In this document: positions 33,671-42,302 of the stretch, one piece after another
Layout: each line of letters starts with the position of its first letter
Numbering within the stretch: position 1 is the first letter of the stretch
Assembly: GCF_900182585.1 (NCBI RefSeq)
Contig: NZ_FXTM01000006.1
Span: 1-64,000 of the forward strand
Direction of reading: 5' to 3'
DNA length: 64,000 nucleotides
Source: Balnearium lithotrophicum
GTDB taxonomy: Bacteria; Aquificota; Aquificia; Desulfurobacteriales; Desulfurobacteriaceae
Translations under genes and position numbers: made by a program
The notes under the pieces: model-generated
Seen by the model: the letters and a program-made list of their open reading frames with translations, nothing else
Database searches by the model: none
What the model was told of the DNA's origin: nothing

Positions 33671-35246
33671 GTTAACTTTAGAGGCAAAGGTAGGAGCCTT
33701 TGTAGTTGCGGGATTGGTAGGGCTTGGAATAATAGCAACAACGATAGAACCGTTAAAGTTTCAAAGGGGAAAGTATCACGAGGAGTACACTATTTACTTT
33801 GAAAATGCAGCAGGTCTTGAAAAGGATGCTCCGGTTAGGGTTGCAGGTGTTACAGTTGGAAAGGTTTTGTCCGTTGATGTTGTTGATGGAAAGGCAAAAG
33901 TAAAAATCCTCCTCTTTAAGCCTGTTAATCTCTATAAAAATGCCGTTGCAAAGATTGAGACAATGGGACTTATGGGAGAGAAGTACGTTGAAATATCCCC
34001 GGGAAATCCACCGGCTCCTCTATTAAAGCCAAACTCCGTTATTCAAAACACTCAGATTCCCTCTTCGATGGACGAAGTGATGACCTCTTTAAACGAACTC
34101 CTAACGAAGTTTAACCAGGCAGTCACAACTCCAGATGGAAGAAACAGAATGGCAATAATAATGGACAAGGTTTCCCAGCTTACAAGCAGCGTAAACAGAG
34201 CAGTTGTAAATTTAAACTCCGTTGTTGAGGAAAACAAGAAAACAATAAAGCAGGTTCTTGAGAATGCCCTTTCCCTTTCCGAAATGCTGAAGGAGGACCT
34301 CCCTCAGGTTCTCGAAAATGTAAATACCCTCACATCACAGCTTTCACAGATGACTCTCGAGAATAGAGAGGATATTAGGAAAATTGTTGTTAACCTGAAG
34401 GAAGCATCTGAAAAAGCGCCGCAAATTGCCCAAAATCTTGACAACTTAACTGAAAGGCTGAATCAGATTCTCAACGAAGAAAACACTCGGGAGATTCAAA
34501 CCACTTTAGAAAATATAGAGAAAACAACGGCAGAGCTTAAGGAGATTCTTGCCAAGGTTAACGAAGGAAACGGAACCATTGGAAAGCTCTTTAACGATGA
34601 AAAGCTCTACCAAAATCTAACGAAGACTACAGAGACACTTGGAAAACTTGCAAGTAAAGTGGAGAATACAAAGACTTACATAGGATTTAGAGGAGATGTT
34701 AACACAAGAACGGGAGAAGGAAGGGGAGCTTTCACCTTCCAAATTGTTCCCTCGAATGACCACTATTACTTGCTTGAGGTTGTTGGAGACTCTCAGGGTA
34801 AGGTTGAGAGAAAGAAGTACTACATCTCATCAGGTTCTTCTCCCCACTGGCAGGAGGAAATCGAAACAAACTACAGAACTGAATTTACCCTCCAGTATGC
34901 AAGGGTCTTTGACGATAAGTGGCTCCACGAGGGAGGAAAGTTTGTCTTAAGGGGAGGATTAAAGGAAAGCACAGGAGGGTTTGGTTTAGATTACATCTAC
35001 AATCCAAAGTTAATCTTTACATCAGATATCTGGGACACGGGAAGGAAGGACTCTGACGGCGACGACATTCCCCCTCACCTTAGAGTTGGAGTTAGGTACT
35101 TCTTGAAGAAGAATTGGTTCGTATACGGAGGAGGGGATGAGCTCCTCTACCACAAGTGGAGAGGGGCATTCTTAGGCTTGGGAGTTCTCTTTGGAGATGA
35201 AGATATTAAGTACCTTTTAGGTTCTATGCCCGGAGGTATAAAGTGA
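33663..35246 (+). CDS. mlaD: Long MlaD: MCE domain, coiled coil and C-terminal barrel-like domain
   Basis: A 527-residue lipid-transfer protein, about three times the length of E. coli MlaD. One N-terminal helix (about 9-28) anchors it; the MCE domain spans about 37-118 (AAGLEKDAPVRVAGVTVGKV). A long helical region (about 130-340) could cross the periplasm. The last about 185 residues switch to alternating, aromatic-rich strands (for example NWFVYGGGDELLYHKW, GAFLGLGVLF) like an outer-membrane beta barrel. This matches the long-MlaD design known from some diderms, including Veillonella, where one protein bridges the envelope. The barrel call is from pattern only. Confidence 0.85.
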   Translation: MGRLTLEAKVGAFVVAGLVGLGIIATTIEPLKFQRGKYHEEYTIYFENAAGLEKDAPVRVAGVTVGKVLSVDVVDGKAKVKILLFKPVNLYKNAVAKIETMGLMGEKYVEISPGNPPAPLLKPNSVIQNTQIPSSMDEVMTSLNELLTKFNQAVTTPDGRNRMAIIMDKVSQLTSSVNRAVVNLNSVVEENKKTIKQVLENALSLSEMLKEDLPQVLENVNTLTSQLSQMTLENREDIRKIVVNLKEASEKAPQIAQNLDNLTERLNQILNEENTREIQTTLENIEKTTAELKEILAKVNEGNGTIGKLFNDEKLYQNLTKTTETLGKLASKVENTKTYIGFRGDVNTRTGEGRGAFTFQIVPSNDHYYLLEVVGDSQGKVERKKYYISSGSSPHWQEEIETNYRTEFTLQYARVFDDKWLHEGGKFVLRGGLKESTGGFGLDYIYNPKLIFTSDIWDTGRKDSDGDDIPPHLRVGVRYFLKKNWFVYGGGDELLYHKWRGAFLGLGVLFGDEDIKYLLGSMPGGIK

Positions 35247-35863
35247 TTGCAGTTGTTGACTACGAGATGGGAAACTTGAGGAGTGTGAGCAAGGCCTTAG
35301 AACACATTGGAGCTACGGTAAAAGTAACATCAAATCCAGGGGATTTGAAAGATGCAAGAGGAATAGTTTTACCGGGCGTTGGCGCCTTTAGAGATGCTGT
35401 TAGTAATTTGAAAAAACTTTGCCTTTGGGAACCAATTGTTGAAGAAATTAGAAATGGAAAACCTTTCTTAGGAATATGTCTTGGGCTTCAACTCCTCTTT
35501 GAAAAGAGTTACGAGTTCGGAGAGACAGAGGGTTTGGGAATCATTAAGGGTGAAGTTGTAAGGTTTGAACTACCAAAGGACTACAAGATTCCCCACATGG
35601 GTTGGAACCAGATATACAAAAAAAAGGAGTCAAAACTTTTGGAAGGAATTAGAGAGGGGGAATTTTTCTACTTTGTTCACTCCTACTACGTAAAACCTTC
35701 GAGCAAAAGTGTTGTTTTGACAGAAACGGACTACGGAATCTACTTTACATCGTCAATTGAATTTGAGAACGTATTTGCCACTCAGTTTCACCCTGAAAAG
35801 AGCCAAAAGGTAGGACTTAAACTTTTGGAGAACTTTTTAAACTTCTGTAAAAAGTTAGATTAA
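35243..35863 (+). CDS. hisH: Imidazole glycerol phosphate synthase, glutaminase subunit
   Basis: A 206-residue class I glutamine amidotransferase that feeds ammonia to HisF in histidine synthesis. The nucleophile is Cys79 (GICLGLQLLF), with the His-Glu pair in QFHPEKS near the C-terminus. The GTG start overlaps the mlaD stop. It converges with, and overlaps by nine bases, the pseudouridine synthase gene. Its attachment to a lipid-transport operon is unusual but probably only reflects operon scattering. Confidence 0.96.
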   Translation: MIAVVDYEMGNLRSVSKALEHIGATVKVTSNPGDLKDARGIVLPGVGAFRDAVSNLKKLCLWEPIVEEIRNGKPFLGICLGLQLLFEKSYEFGETEGLGIIKGEVVRFELPKDYKIPHMGWNQIYKKKESKLLEGIREGEFFYFVHSYYVKPSSKSVVLTETDYGIYFTSSIEFENVFATQFHPEKSQKVGLKLLENFLNFCKKLD

Positions 35864-36571
35864 TTTAACTAACTTCTTAAGTTTCTGGAGCTCCTCTTCA
35901 GTTAGGTGCCTGTACTCTCCTACGGGGAGCTCTCCAAGTTCTAAATTTCCGAATCTTATCCTCTTTAAATACTTAACGGGATGACCTATTGCAGAAAACA
36001 TCCTCTTTACCTGGTGATACTTTCCTTCCTTTATCGTTATCTTCAACTCTGAGCTTTCCTCTCCAGAACGTAAAATTTCTACTTCGGCCGGTTTAGTTTT
36101 AAAGTCCTTGAGCTGAACTCCCTTCCTTAAGGGTTCTATGTCTTCCTCTCTTACTTTCCCTTCAACTACAACGTAGTAAGTTTTGGGTACCTTCCACTTA
36201 GGATGGGTCAACCTGTGGGCAAGTTCACCGTCAGAGGTTATGAGAAGGAGTCCTTCTGCATCTTTGTCCAACCTCCCCACTGGAAAGAGCCTTTCAAATT
36301 TTGGGATGTCAGAAACGAGCTCCATAACTGTAAGTTCCCTATCCTTTGTTGAAGTTATGTATCCGGCTGGTTTGTTAAGGATTAGGTAGTAATTCTCCTC
36401 GTAGGTAACAGGTTCTCCGTTAACTGTTACCTCATCCACTTCAGGGTTAACTTGAAAAGAAGGCTCTTTTACGATTTCTCCGTTAACCTCTACTCTTTCC
36501 TTTTTAATTAGCCTCTTTACTTCAGAGCGACTCCCAAATCCTGACAGGGATAGTAGCTTATCCAACCTCAA
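35855..36571 (-). CDS. RsuA/RluB-family pseudouridine synthase
   Basis: A 238-residue rRNA-modifying enzyme: S4 RNA-binding domain (1-55) followed by the catalytic fold with Asp102 in GRLDKDAEGLL. NKPAGYITS and HQVKRMFSAIGHPV are family segments. Substrate could be 16S (RsuA) or 23S (RluB/E/F) rRNA; HQVKRM with the short C-terminus slightly favours RsuA. A second, distinct family member lies at 46583. Last gene of the long minus-strand run. Confidence 0.88.
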   Translation of the reverse strand: MRLDKLLSLSGFGSRSEVKRLIKKERVEVNGEIVKEPSFQVNPEVDEVTVNGEPVTYEENYYLILNKPAGYITSTKDRELTVMELVSDIPKFERLFPVGRLDKDAEGLLLITSDGELAHRLTHPKWKVPKTYYVVVEGKVREEDIEPLRKGVQLKDFKTKPAEVEILRSGEESSELKITIKEGKYHQVKRMFSAIGHPVKYLKRIRFGNLELGELPVGEYRHLTEEELQKLKKLVKLI

Positions 36572-36971
36572 GTTTTTCCCTCATAACAATTACTTTAACG
36601 CTCAACCAGTATGTAATAAAGAAAATAGTGAAGTTTATAAAAACAGAAAGTATCTGAAAAAGTTTAACTTTTGAGATAAATTTCGAAATTTGAATCTCAA
36701 TAAAACTTGACAGAACTATAAATGTTATAAATTGAATAATCCAGGCAAGAATTATCCTTTTATCCTCTGACCTAATTCCAAAAATAACTTCTATTGATTT
36801 TTTAAATCCAAAAAATAGAACAAAAATGGTTAAAAATATCAAGAATCCTAGAATAATAGTGGGAGTTATGTGTAAAAGCTTAACGCCAGCATACATTATT
36901 AGTGAATTTATAAGTCCTAAGATTAAATAGAAAAATAGGTAAAAGGCAGCGCCTTGAAAGTATTTAACCAT
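36558..36971 (-). CDS. Small four-helix membrane protein, paralogue of its neighbour
   Basis: I do not recognise a named family. The 137-residue protein has four predicted helices (about 8-32, 38-60, 74-95, 103-128). It is related to the next gene: both share the spacing of helices and a central motif of the form acidic-D-K-x-I-x-x-AW-x-x-x-F-I-x-F-I-V. A tandem duplication is the simplest explanation. It overlaps the downstream pseudouridine synthase by 14 bases and its paralogue by eight. Confidence 0.7.
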   Translation of the reverse strand: MVKYFQGAAFYLFFYLILGLINSLIMYAGVKLLHITPTIILGFLIFLTIFVLFFGFKKSIEVIFGIRSEDKRIILAWIIQFITFIVLSSFIEIQISKFISKVKLFQILSVFINFTIFFITYWLSVKVIVMREKLEVG

Positions 36972-37362
36972 TTCTCTCCTCTATGAATTTCTCGACTGCA
37001 AACTTGTAGGTAAAGAACAGGAGTAGGATATCCAAGTTGAGGTAAACAAAAATTGCAAATGAAGGAATTTTTATGAACGAGAAAATAAGGAAAAAGAGGA
37101 GAAAGGATGTAACTATGAAGGGTATAAAGTGAAAAAGCCAAGCTTTCGTTATAAGTTTATCGTCATCAACCAAATAGTACTTCTTTATTAAATAACGGAA
37201 TGAGAAAAAAAGTCCAACAATCATTATAAGAGCTTCTAAAAACGTACCGATAAGGGGAGATAGTTTAAATCTCACAAAGAGCCATGTTACTAAGCTGTTA
37301 AACATGTAGAGGAAGATAAAACTGTAAGCGTAGATTAAAAATACTTTAATTTTTCTATTCAC
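36964..37362 (-). CDS. Small four-helix membrane protein, paralogue of its neighbour
   Basis: A 132-residue membrane protein with four helices and a basic N-terminus (MNRKIKVF). The centre reads VDDDKLITKAWLFHFIPFIV, aligning with SEDKRIILAWIIQFITFIV in the following gene. Function unknown; a GtrA-like or small transporter-type architecture is possible but not shown. It follows era by ten bases, so it is presumably co-transcribed with the deoC-ribF-era group. Confidence 0.7.
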   Translation of the reverse strand: MNRKIKVFLIYAYSFIFLYMFNSLVTWLFVRFKLSPLIGTFLEALIMIVGLFFSFRYLIKKYYLVDDDKLITKAWLFHFIPFIVTSFLLFFLIFSFIKIPSFAIFVYLNLDILLLFFTYKFAVEKFIEERNG

Positions 37363-37372
37363 ACCCCTCTCC

Positions 37373-38290
37373 TCAGTAAGAGTATCCGAGTCCCCTCAAC
37401 TGTTCTGGCCTGCTCCTCCAGTCCTCCTTAACCTTTACCCAGAGCCTCAGATAAACCTTCTTGTTTAAAAGCTGCTCAAGTTCCTCTCTTGCGAGCTGCC
37501 CTATCTTCTTCAATCTCTGACCACCCTTCCCTATGATAATGGCTTTCTGGGAGTCCTTTTCCACTATTATGTCGGCATCAATAACCAACATGTTGGGATT
37601 TCTATCCCCCGGTTGGATATTTACAACCTGAACGGTTGTTGCATGGGGAACTTCCTCTCTTGTTAAAAGCATGATTTTTTCTCTAATTATTTCCGCTATA
37701 AACTGCTCTAAGGGCTGGTCTGTCACCATATGTTCTTCATAGTACTTAGGACCCTCTGGAAGGTATTTAACTATTAAATCAAGCAGCCTATCAAGATTTG
37801 TTCCCCTCGTTGCAGAAATAGGAACAATGTCGTTAACAAATGGAAACTCCTTGCTTATTCTGTCTATTAGTGGAAGGAGCTCTTCCTTCTTCACCCCGTC
37901 TATTTTGTTCAAAACTACAATAACCTTTGAATCCTTTCTCCTTTCCTCACCTATCCTTTCAAGAATTTTCCTATCTGCTTCGGTTAGTCCTTCCCTTGAA
38001 TCAATTAGAAAAAGAATAACATCCGCATCGGGAATAACGCTGAAGGCTATCTCGTTCATGTATCTGTTGAGCTCAAACTTCTCCTTGTGAATGCCAGGCG
38101 TATCCAAAAACACAATTTGAGCATCCTTCATGTGTTTAACGCCAACAATTCTGTGTCTCGTTGTTTGTGGCTTATCTGTAACAATTGCAACCTTTGTTCC
38201 AAGTAGGCTGTTTAGCAGAGTCGATTTTCCAACGTTAGGCCTTCCAAGAATTGCCACATAACCGGATTTAAACTTCTTCTCCTCTTCCAA
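37373..38290 (-). CDS. era: GTPase Era
   Basis: A 305-residue GTPase needed for 30S subunit maturation. [11 protein letters not shown] (16-26) is the P-loop, DTPGIHKEK the switch II region, and NKID the base-specificity motif. The C-terminal KH domain contains IIGKGGQRLKKIG, which binds 16S rRNA near its 3' end. It overlaps ribF by 23 bases. Confidence 0.97.
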   Translation of the reverse strand: MEEEKKFKSGYVAILGRPNVGKSTLLNSLLGTKVAIVTDKPQTTRHRIVGVKHMKDAQIVFLDTPGIHKEKFELNRYMNEIAFSVIPDADVILFLIDSREGLTEADRKILERIGEERRKDSKVIVVLNKIDGVKKEELLPLIDRISKEFPFVNDIVPISATRGTNLDRLLDLIVKYLPEGPKYYEEHMVTDQPLEQFIAEIIREKIMLLTREEVPHATTVQVVNIQPGDRNPNMLVIDADIIVEKDSQKAIIIGKGGQRLKKIGQLAREELEQLLNKKVYLRLWVKVKEDWRSRPEQLRGLGYSY

Positions 38291-39131
38291 CTCTTTCCCT
38301 CCAAAATTCCCTCAAGTTCTTCAGGTCAAATTTAATCTGATTTACAAGTTCTTCAACAGAATTAAATTTCCTTTCAGGTCTGAGGAACTTGAAGAACTCA
38401 ACCTTAACCTTCTGTCCGTAAACTGGAGGTAATTCTTTCTCTGGAATGAAAACTTCAAGTGTTGGATTGCTGTTTTTTAAGGTTGGAGCTCTCCCATAGT
38501 TTGAAATTCCGTCAAAAACCCTATTTCCTAAGTAAAGCCTGACGGCATAAACTCCTAAAGGAAGGGGGAGTTCCTTTTGAGTTTCAATATTTACAGTGGG
38601 AAATCCTATCTCCCGACCCAATTTTTTTCCCTTTACTACTACCCCCACTGCAAAATAGGGAAATCCTAAAAGTTTGTTGGCTTCTTCTACTTTTCCTTTT
38701 CTCAAAAACTCAAGAATCCTGCTTGTACTTATCTTCTCACTATCTTCCTTTACTGTTTCCACCGAAACAACTTCTATTCCCAAGGACTTCCCTATTTCCC
38801 TTGCTGTATTGACATCGCCTGCTCTGTTTTTGCCGAACTTCCACTCACTTCCAACTACTAAAACTGAACAGCCCAAATCCTTTAGGAATTTCATGAACTC
38901 CTTTGGAGTCAAATTCCTTATCTCTGAAAATGGAACATTTATCAACCTTATATTTAAGCTCTCTGCAATTTTCTCCCTTTCCTCCTCAGAGAAGATTTTC
39001 TTCCCAAGACCTCTAATTGATATTACGACAATTTCACTACAAATCCTCTTTGCAGTTTCTATGAGTTTTCTGTGTCCTCTGTGGAAGGATTCAAACTTCC
39101 CTACCGTGCAGCATCTCTTTTGCAATTTCAA
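38268..39131 (-). CDS. ribF: Bifunctional riboflavin kinase / FAD synthetase
   Basis: A protein of about 287 residues making FMN and FAD. The N-terminal nucleotidyltransferase domain starts with TVGKFESFHRGHRKLI (an xxGH motif) and contains STSRIL; the C-terminal kinase domain has GREIGFPTVNI and NYGRAPT. The start is uncertain: no ATG or GTG precedes the first motif. In-frame TTG codons exist at 39164, 39131 and 39125, none with a good ribosome-binding site, all inside deoC. Coupled translation from deoC is likely. The outermost TTG would overlap deoC by 74 bases. Confidence 0.9.
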   Translation of the reverse strand: MKLQKRCCTVGKFESFHRGHRKLIETAKRICSEIVVISIRGLGKKIFSEEEREKIAESLNIRLINVPFSEIRNLTPKEFMKFLKDLGCSVLVVGSEWKFGKNRAGDVNTAREIGKSLGIEVVSVETVKEDSEKISTSRILEFLRKGKVEEANKLLGFPYFAVGVVVKGKKLGREIGFPTVNIETQKELPLPLGVYAVRLYLGNRVFDGISNYGRAPTLKNSNPTLEVFIPEKELPPVYGQKVKVEFFKFLRPERKFNSVEELVNQIKFDLKNLREFWRERVGRGEEV

Positions 39132-39747
39132 CTGCTGAGCTTGTTCCAATTCTTTCGGCTCCAATCTCTATGAACTTCTCTGCTGTGGGTAAATCCCTTA
39201 TACCGCCAGCTGCCTTGACTTTTATTTTCCCCTCTGAACATTTAACTAAAAGTTCAACATCACTAATTTGCGCGCCGTAGGGACCGTATCCCGTAGATGT
39301 TTTAACAAAGTCCCATCCCGTTTCAATGGCCAGTTTACAGAGAGTTGTTTTTTCCTCTTCCGTTAAGTAGCAACACTCCATAATAAGTTTCAGTACTTTG
39401 TTTGGCAGATTGTTTCTTATCTCCAAAAGTTCGTCTTCAACCTTTTTCCAGTTCCACGCTTTAACAGCCCCAACGTCAACGACTACATCCAACTCTCCGG
39501 CACCTTCCTCCGCCGAAAAAATGGCCTCTGCAACTTTAAGTTGAGTCGGAACAGTTGAAAGGGGAAATGCCACAACGGAGCAGACTTTTTCCTCTGGAAG
39601 GACTATCCTTGCAGTTTTTATATGTTTAGGAAAGACGCACAGAGTTGCAAAGCCGTACTTTTTGGTCTCCTCAGCTGCCCTTAAAACCTCCTCATCTGTA
39701 GTAGTGGCTTTTAAAATGGAATAATCAATTTTAGAAAGAATATCCAT
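39091..39747 (-). CDS. deoC: Deoxyribose-phosphate aldolase
   Basis: A 218-residue TIM-barrel aldolase that splits 2-deoxyribose-5-phosphate to acetaldehyde and glyceraldehyde-3-phosphate. The Schiff-base Lys is in FVKTSTGYGP and the assisting Lys in KVKAAGGIRD. The ATG at 39747 was chosen because GAGG lies five bases upstream; a TTG at 39771 is the alternative and would overlap tonB. Confidence 0.95.
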   Translation of the reverse strand: MDILSKIDYSILKATTTDEEVLRAAEETKKYGFATLCVFPKHIKTARIVLPEEKVCSVVAFPLSTVPTQLKVAEAIFSAEEGAGELDVVVDVGAVKAWNWKKVEDELLEIRNNLPNKVLKLIMECCYLTEEEKTTLCKLAIETGWDFVKTSTGYGPYGAQISDVELLVKCSEGKIKVKAAGGIRDLPTAEKFIEIGAERIGTSSAVEIAKEMLHGREV

Positions 39748-39760
39748 CTCTCCCTCTGTA

Positions 39761-40612
39761 TTAGTTTTCAAGCCTAAAATTTATTATAACATTGATTGTT
39801 TCCTCCCTTTTTGAAGGGGGTTTTGGAAAGGGAGATGCCCTCTTAACGGTTTTTACTGCAGCTCTGTCTAAGTGGATGTAACCGGAGCTCTCCAAAATCT
39901 TGAACTTCTTCAATTGGCCATTTTTACCTATCGTAATTTGAATTTTAACCTTTCCCTCTTCCTCGTTTAATCGAGCAATGTAAGGGTAATACTTGTGTTT
40001 TTCAATTCTCTTTAAAACTTCCTTTAAATAATTTTGCTTTAAATAATTTTGATTCTGATTTTCATTCTTTAAAAGGGTATCATTAATTCCTCTCCTACTA
40101 TTTTCTGAAAGAGCTTCTAAATCTTTAGACAAACTAATGTTCATTGGTTCTTCATTAGTTCTATTTTGATATCGATATCCAACTACATTTTTAATAAAAC
40201 TTTTTTTGCAGATTTGAATTTTTTTACTTTGTTGTTCTTTTTGCAGTTTTTCAATTGGATTAAATTTAACCAATTTTGTACTTACTTTATCTAAGTTCTT
40301 AATTACTTTGTCTTTTACCGGTGCCGATTTTATTTTTTTAGGTCTTATTTTAGGTCTCTTGAAATGCACTTTTTTATTCTTCTTTGTCATTTTTCTTCTT
40401 CGAGTTTTCTTAAAATGTTTCTTTATCTTCTCAACTTTTCTCTCACTTTTCTTTGGTTTGTTGTAATTTAGTGGAATAACATTTAAACGTAAATGAGACT
40501 CCTTTTTCACCGGAGAGGAGAGATTAATTTTCCTCATAGACATACCGTACAGAAGTAGACTGTGAATAAAGAGAGAAACAATAACGCCAATAACTACTAA
40601 TCTATTTTTCAT
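39761..40612 (-). CDS. tonB: TonB protein with a strongly basic linker
   Basis: A 283-residue energy transducer for TonB-dependent uptake. An N-terminal anchor (MKNRLVVIGVIVSLFIHSLLLYG) precedes a periplasmic linker unusually rich in Lys and Arg instead of Pro, then the TonB C-terminal domain (YYPYIARLNEEEGKVKIQITI, SSGYIHLDRAA, FPKPP). The ATG at 40612 overlaps the exbD end by 11 bases. A 15-base tandem repeat inside the gene duplicates the residues NYLKQ/NYLKE. It belongs with exbB-exbD upstream. Confidence 0.88.
   Translation of the reverse strand: MKNRLVVIGVIVSLFIHSLLLYGMSMRKINLSSPVKKESHLRLNVIPLNYNKPKKSERKVEKIKKHFKKTRRRKMTKKNKKVHFKRPKIRPKKIKSAPVKDKVIKNLDKVSTKLVKFNPIEKLQKEQQSKKIQICKKSFIKNVVGYRYQNRTNEEPMNISLSKDLEALSENSRRGINDTLLKNENQNQNYLKQNYLKEVLKRIEKHKYYPYIARLNEEEGKVKIQITIGKNGQLKKFKILESSGYIHLDRAAVKTVKRASPFPKPPSKREETINVIINFRLEN
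40023..40052. repeat. 15-base in-frame tandem duplication in tonB
   Basis: TTTAAATAATTTTG plus one variable base occurs twice head to tail (40023-40037 and 40038-40052; C versus A at the end). It adds five residues to the TonB linker just before the C-terminal domain, where length changes should be tolerated. Confidence 0.85.
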
Positions 40613-40991
40613 CTTCAGTTCTTTCAACTGCAACGAAGTAGTTTAAATTTAAACTTTTTAATTTATCAACAAGATTTAATACATTTTTGAAAGCAGTTTC
40701 CTTATCTGCCTTTATAATGAAGGTTGTTTTCGGATTATAGTTTTTCAATAAATCACTCAATTGATTGTAATTAACTTCCTTTCCATCCAAAAAGATTTTG
40801 CCATTTTTGGTGATTGTAATAAAAACAGTTTTTTCCTGTTCAATAGTTTCACAATTTTTCATAGAGGGAGGATTAACTTCAACTACGTTTGTTTGAGAAT
40901 AATTTGTGATTAGCATAAAGTACACCAGTAAAAGCAGTGATATGTCTATTAAAGAAGTAATGGGACTTTTAGGCTTCCTTATTTTTCTCAT
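40602..40991 (-). CDS. exbD: Biopolymer transport protein ExbD
   Basis: A 129-residue proton-channel partner of ExbB. The single N-terminal helix contains the proton-carrying Asp16 in SLIDISLLLLVYFML, followed by a periplasmic domain (KIFLDGKEVNYNQL, IIKADKETAFKNVLNLVDKL). It overlaps exbB by 23 bases and tonB by 11. Confidence 0.94.
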   Translation of the reverse strand: MRKIRKPKSPITSLIDISLLLLVYFMLITNYSQTNVVEVNPPSMKNCETIEQEKTVFITITKNGKIFLDGKEVNYNQLSDLLKNYNPKTTFIIKADKETAFKNVLNLVDKLKSLNLNYFVAVERTEDEK

Positions 40992-41532
40992 TAAGGTTTA
41001 CCTTCTTTAAAGTTTCTCTACAGTGATTAAGAAATTCTTCAAGCTCTAATTCAACTTTATTTATTAGCCATTGAACAACCTCCTGAAATGAAACGGCAAA
41101 TATTGATACTGTAAGGCCTACCGCTGTTGTTAGCAATGCCTCCCACATACCGGCCGATAGAGCCGAAACATTCACCTTCCCCCCCATGGCCTCAATAGCC
41201 ATGAAGGACTTAATCAGACCTAAGACGGTTCCGAGTAAACCCAACATAGGGCTAACTTCAGCTGTAAAGGGAAAAATTTCAGTGTACTTGTAGAGTGAAC
41301 TTTCCTCCCTTTTCCTGTAGTTTTCCAAAATATCATCAATATTTTTTCCTTCAGTCTCCTGGTCAAATTCAATAAAACAGTTATTAGAGGACTTAAGTTT
41401 TTTGAATTTTCTCACTTTTATCAGTAAAAAGAGGAGCCTTTCTATAAAAAAAGCAGTTACCAAGAAAGAGAGAAGCAAAATGATGTATACTATTACTCCT
41501 CCTTTTTGAAGTATTGAAAATTCAGGGATCAT
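40969..41532 (-). CDS. exbB: Biopolymer transport protein ExbB
   Basis: A 187-residue MotA/TolQ/ExbB-family protein: one N-terminal helix, a cytoplasmic loop, then two helices carrying PMLGLLGTVLGLIKSF and AGMWEALLTTAVGLTVSI. With ExbD it couples the proton gradient to TonB. The ATG overlaps the stop of the ABC ATPase gene (ATGA), so it is expressed with the uptake genes upstream. Confidence 0.95.
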   Translation of the reverse strand: MIPEFSILQKGGVIVYIILLLSFLVTAFFIERLLFLLIKVRKFKKLKSSNNCFIEFDQETEGKNIDDILENYRKREESSLYKYTEIFPFTAEVSPMLGLLGTVLGLIKSFMAIEAMGGKVNVSALSAGMWEALLTTAVGLTVSIFAVSFQEVVQWLINKVELELEEFLNHCRETLKKVNLNEKNKEA

Positions 41533-42302
41533 ACTTCCTCCAAGCCTTTTATAATTACCGTAGGAATGCCATTAATTTCCAAAATATCAGCCTTTATCCT
41601 AAAAAGTTCCTTTAAAAGTTTAGGAGTTAATATCTCTCTACCTCCGTAAGAGATTAAAAGTCCATTCTTTACAGCCAAAAATTTATCTGAAACTCTTAGG
41701 GCAATATTGATATCGTGGAGAACACCAACTGTAACTATATCTCTCTTCTTAGTCCAGTTTTTTACAAGCTCCATAATCTCTATTTGGTTGTATATGTCTA
41801 AGTTGTTTGTGGGCTCGTCTAAAAGGAGAACGTTAGGTTCTTGAACGAGAGCTCTTGCAATCCAGACTTTCTGGAGCTCTCCTCCACTTATCGAGTTTAG
41901 GCTTTTAAAAGCAATTTCCTCCAACTTAAAGGCTTCAATAATTTCTTCAACCTTCTCAATGTCCTCTCTACTCTCTGAAAACCTCATGTAAGGTTTTCTA
42001 CTGATTAATAGAGCATCAAAGACAGAAATCTGCGACCTTACAAGCTCTTGGGGGGAGTAAGAAACCTCTTTAGCGAATTCATTTGGACTGTAGGAACTAA
42101 CATCTTTAAAGTTTATAAGAATTGTACCGTTGCTTGGCTTTAACAACCTTGCTATACACTTCAAAATAGTTGATTTTCCAGAACCGTTTGGGCCAATGAT
42201 AGAGAGAAACTCTCCAGAACTAACCTGAAAACTGATATCCTTAACTATCAGCTTACTATCCCTGTATGAAAAACTCAAATTATCTACACTAAGATAACTA
42301 AT
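41529..42302 (-). CDS. Iron-complex/cobalamin-type ABC transporter ATPase, probable ATT start
   Basis: A FepC/BtuD-type ATPase of 257 residues if begun at ATT 42302. Walker A is GPNGSGKSTIL, the signature SGGELQKVWIARAL, Walker B NVLLLDEPTNNLD. The only canonical start (TTG 42278) removes the first beta strand; the frame upstream reads SYLSVDNLSFSYRD, a standard ABC N-terminus, with GGAGG four bases before ATT. It overlaps the permease stop by five bases and exbB by four. Substrate (siderophore, haem or cobalamin) is not decided by sequence. Confidence 0.88.
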   Translation of the reverse strand: MSYLSVDNLSFSYRDSKLIVKDISFQVSSGEFLSIIGPNGSGKSTILKCIARLLKPSNGTILINFKDVSSYSPNEFAKEVSYSPQELVRSQISVFDALLISRKPYMRFSESREDIEKVEEIIEAFKLEEIAFKSLNSISGGELQKVWIARALVQEPNVLLLDEPTNNLDIYNQIEIMELVKNWTKKRDIVTVGVLHDINIALRVSDKFLAVKNGLLISYGGREILTPKLLKELFRIKADILEINGIPTVIIKGLEEV

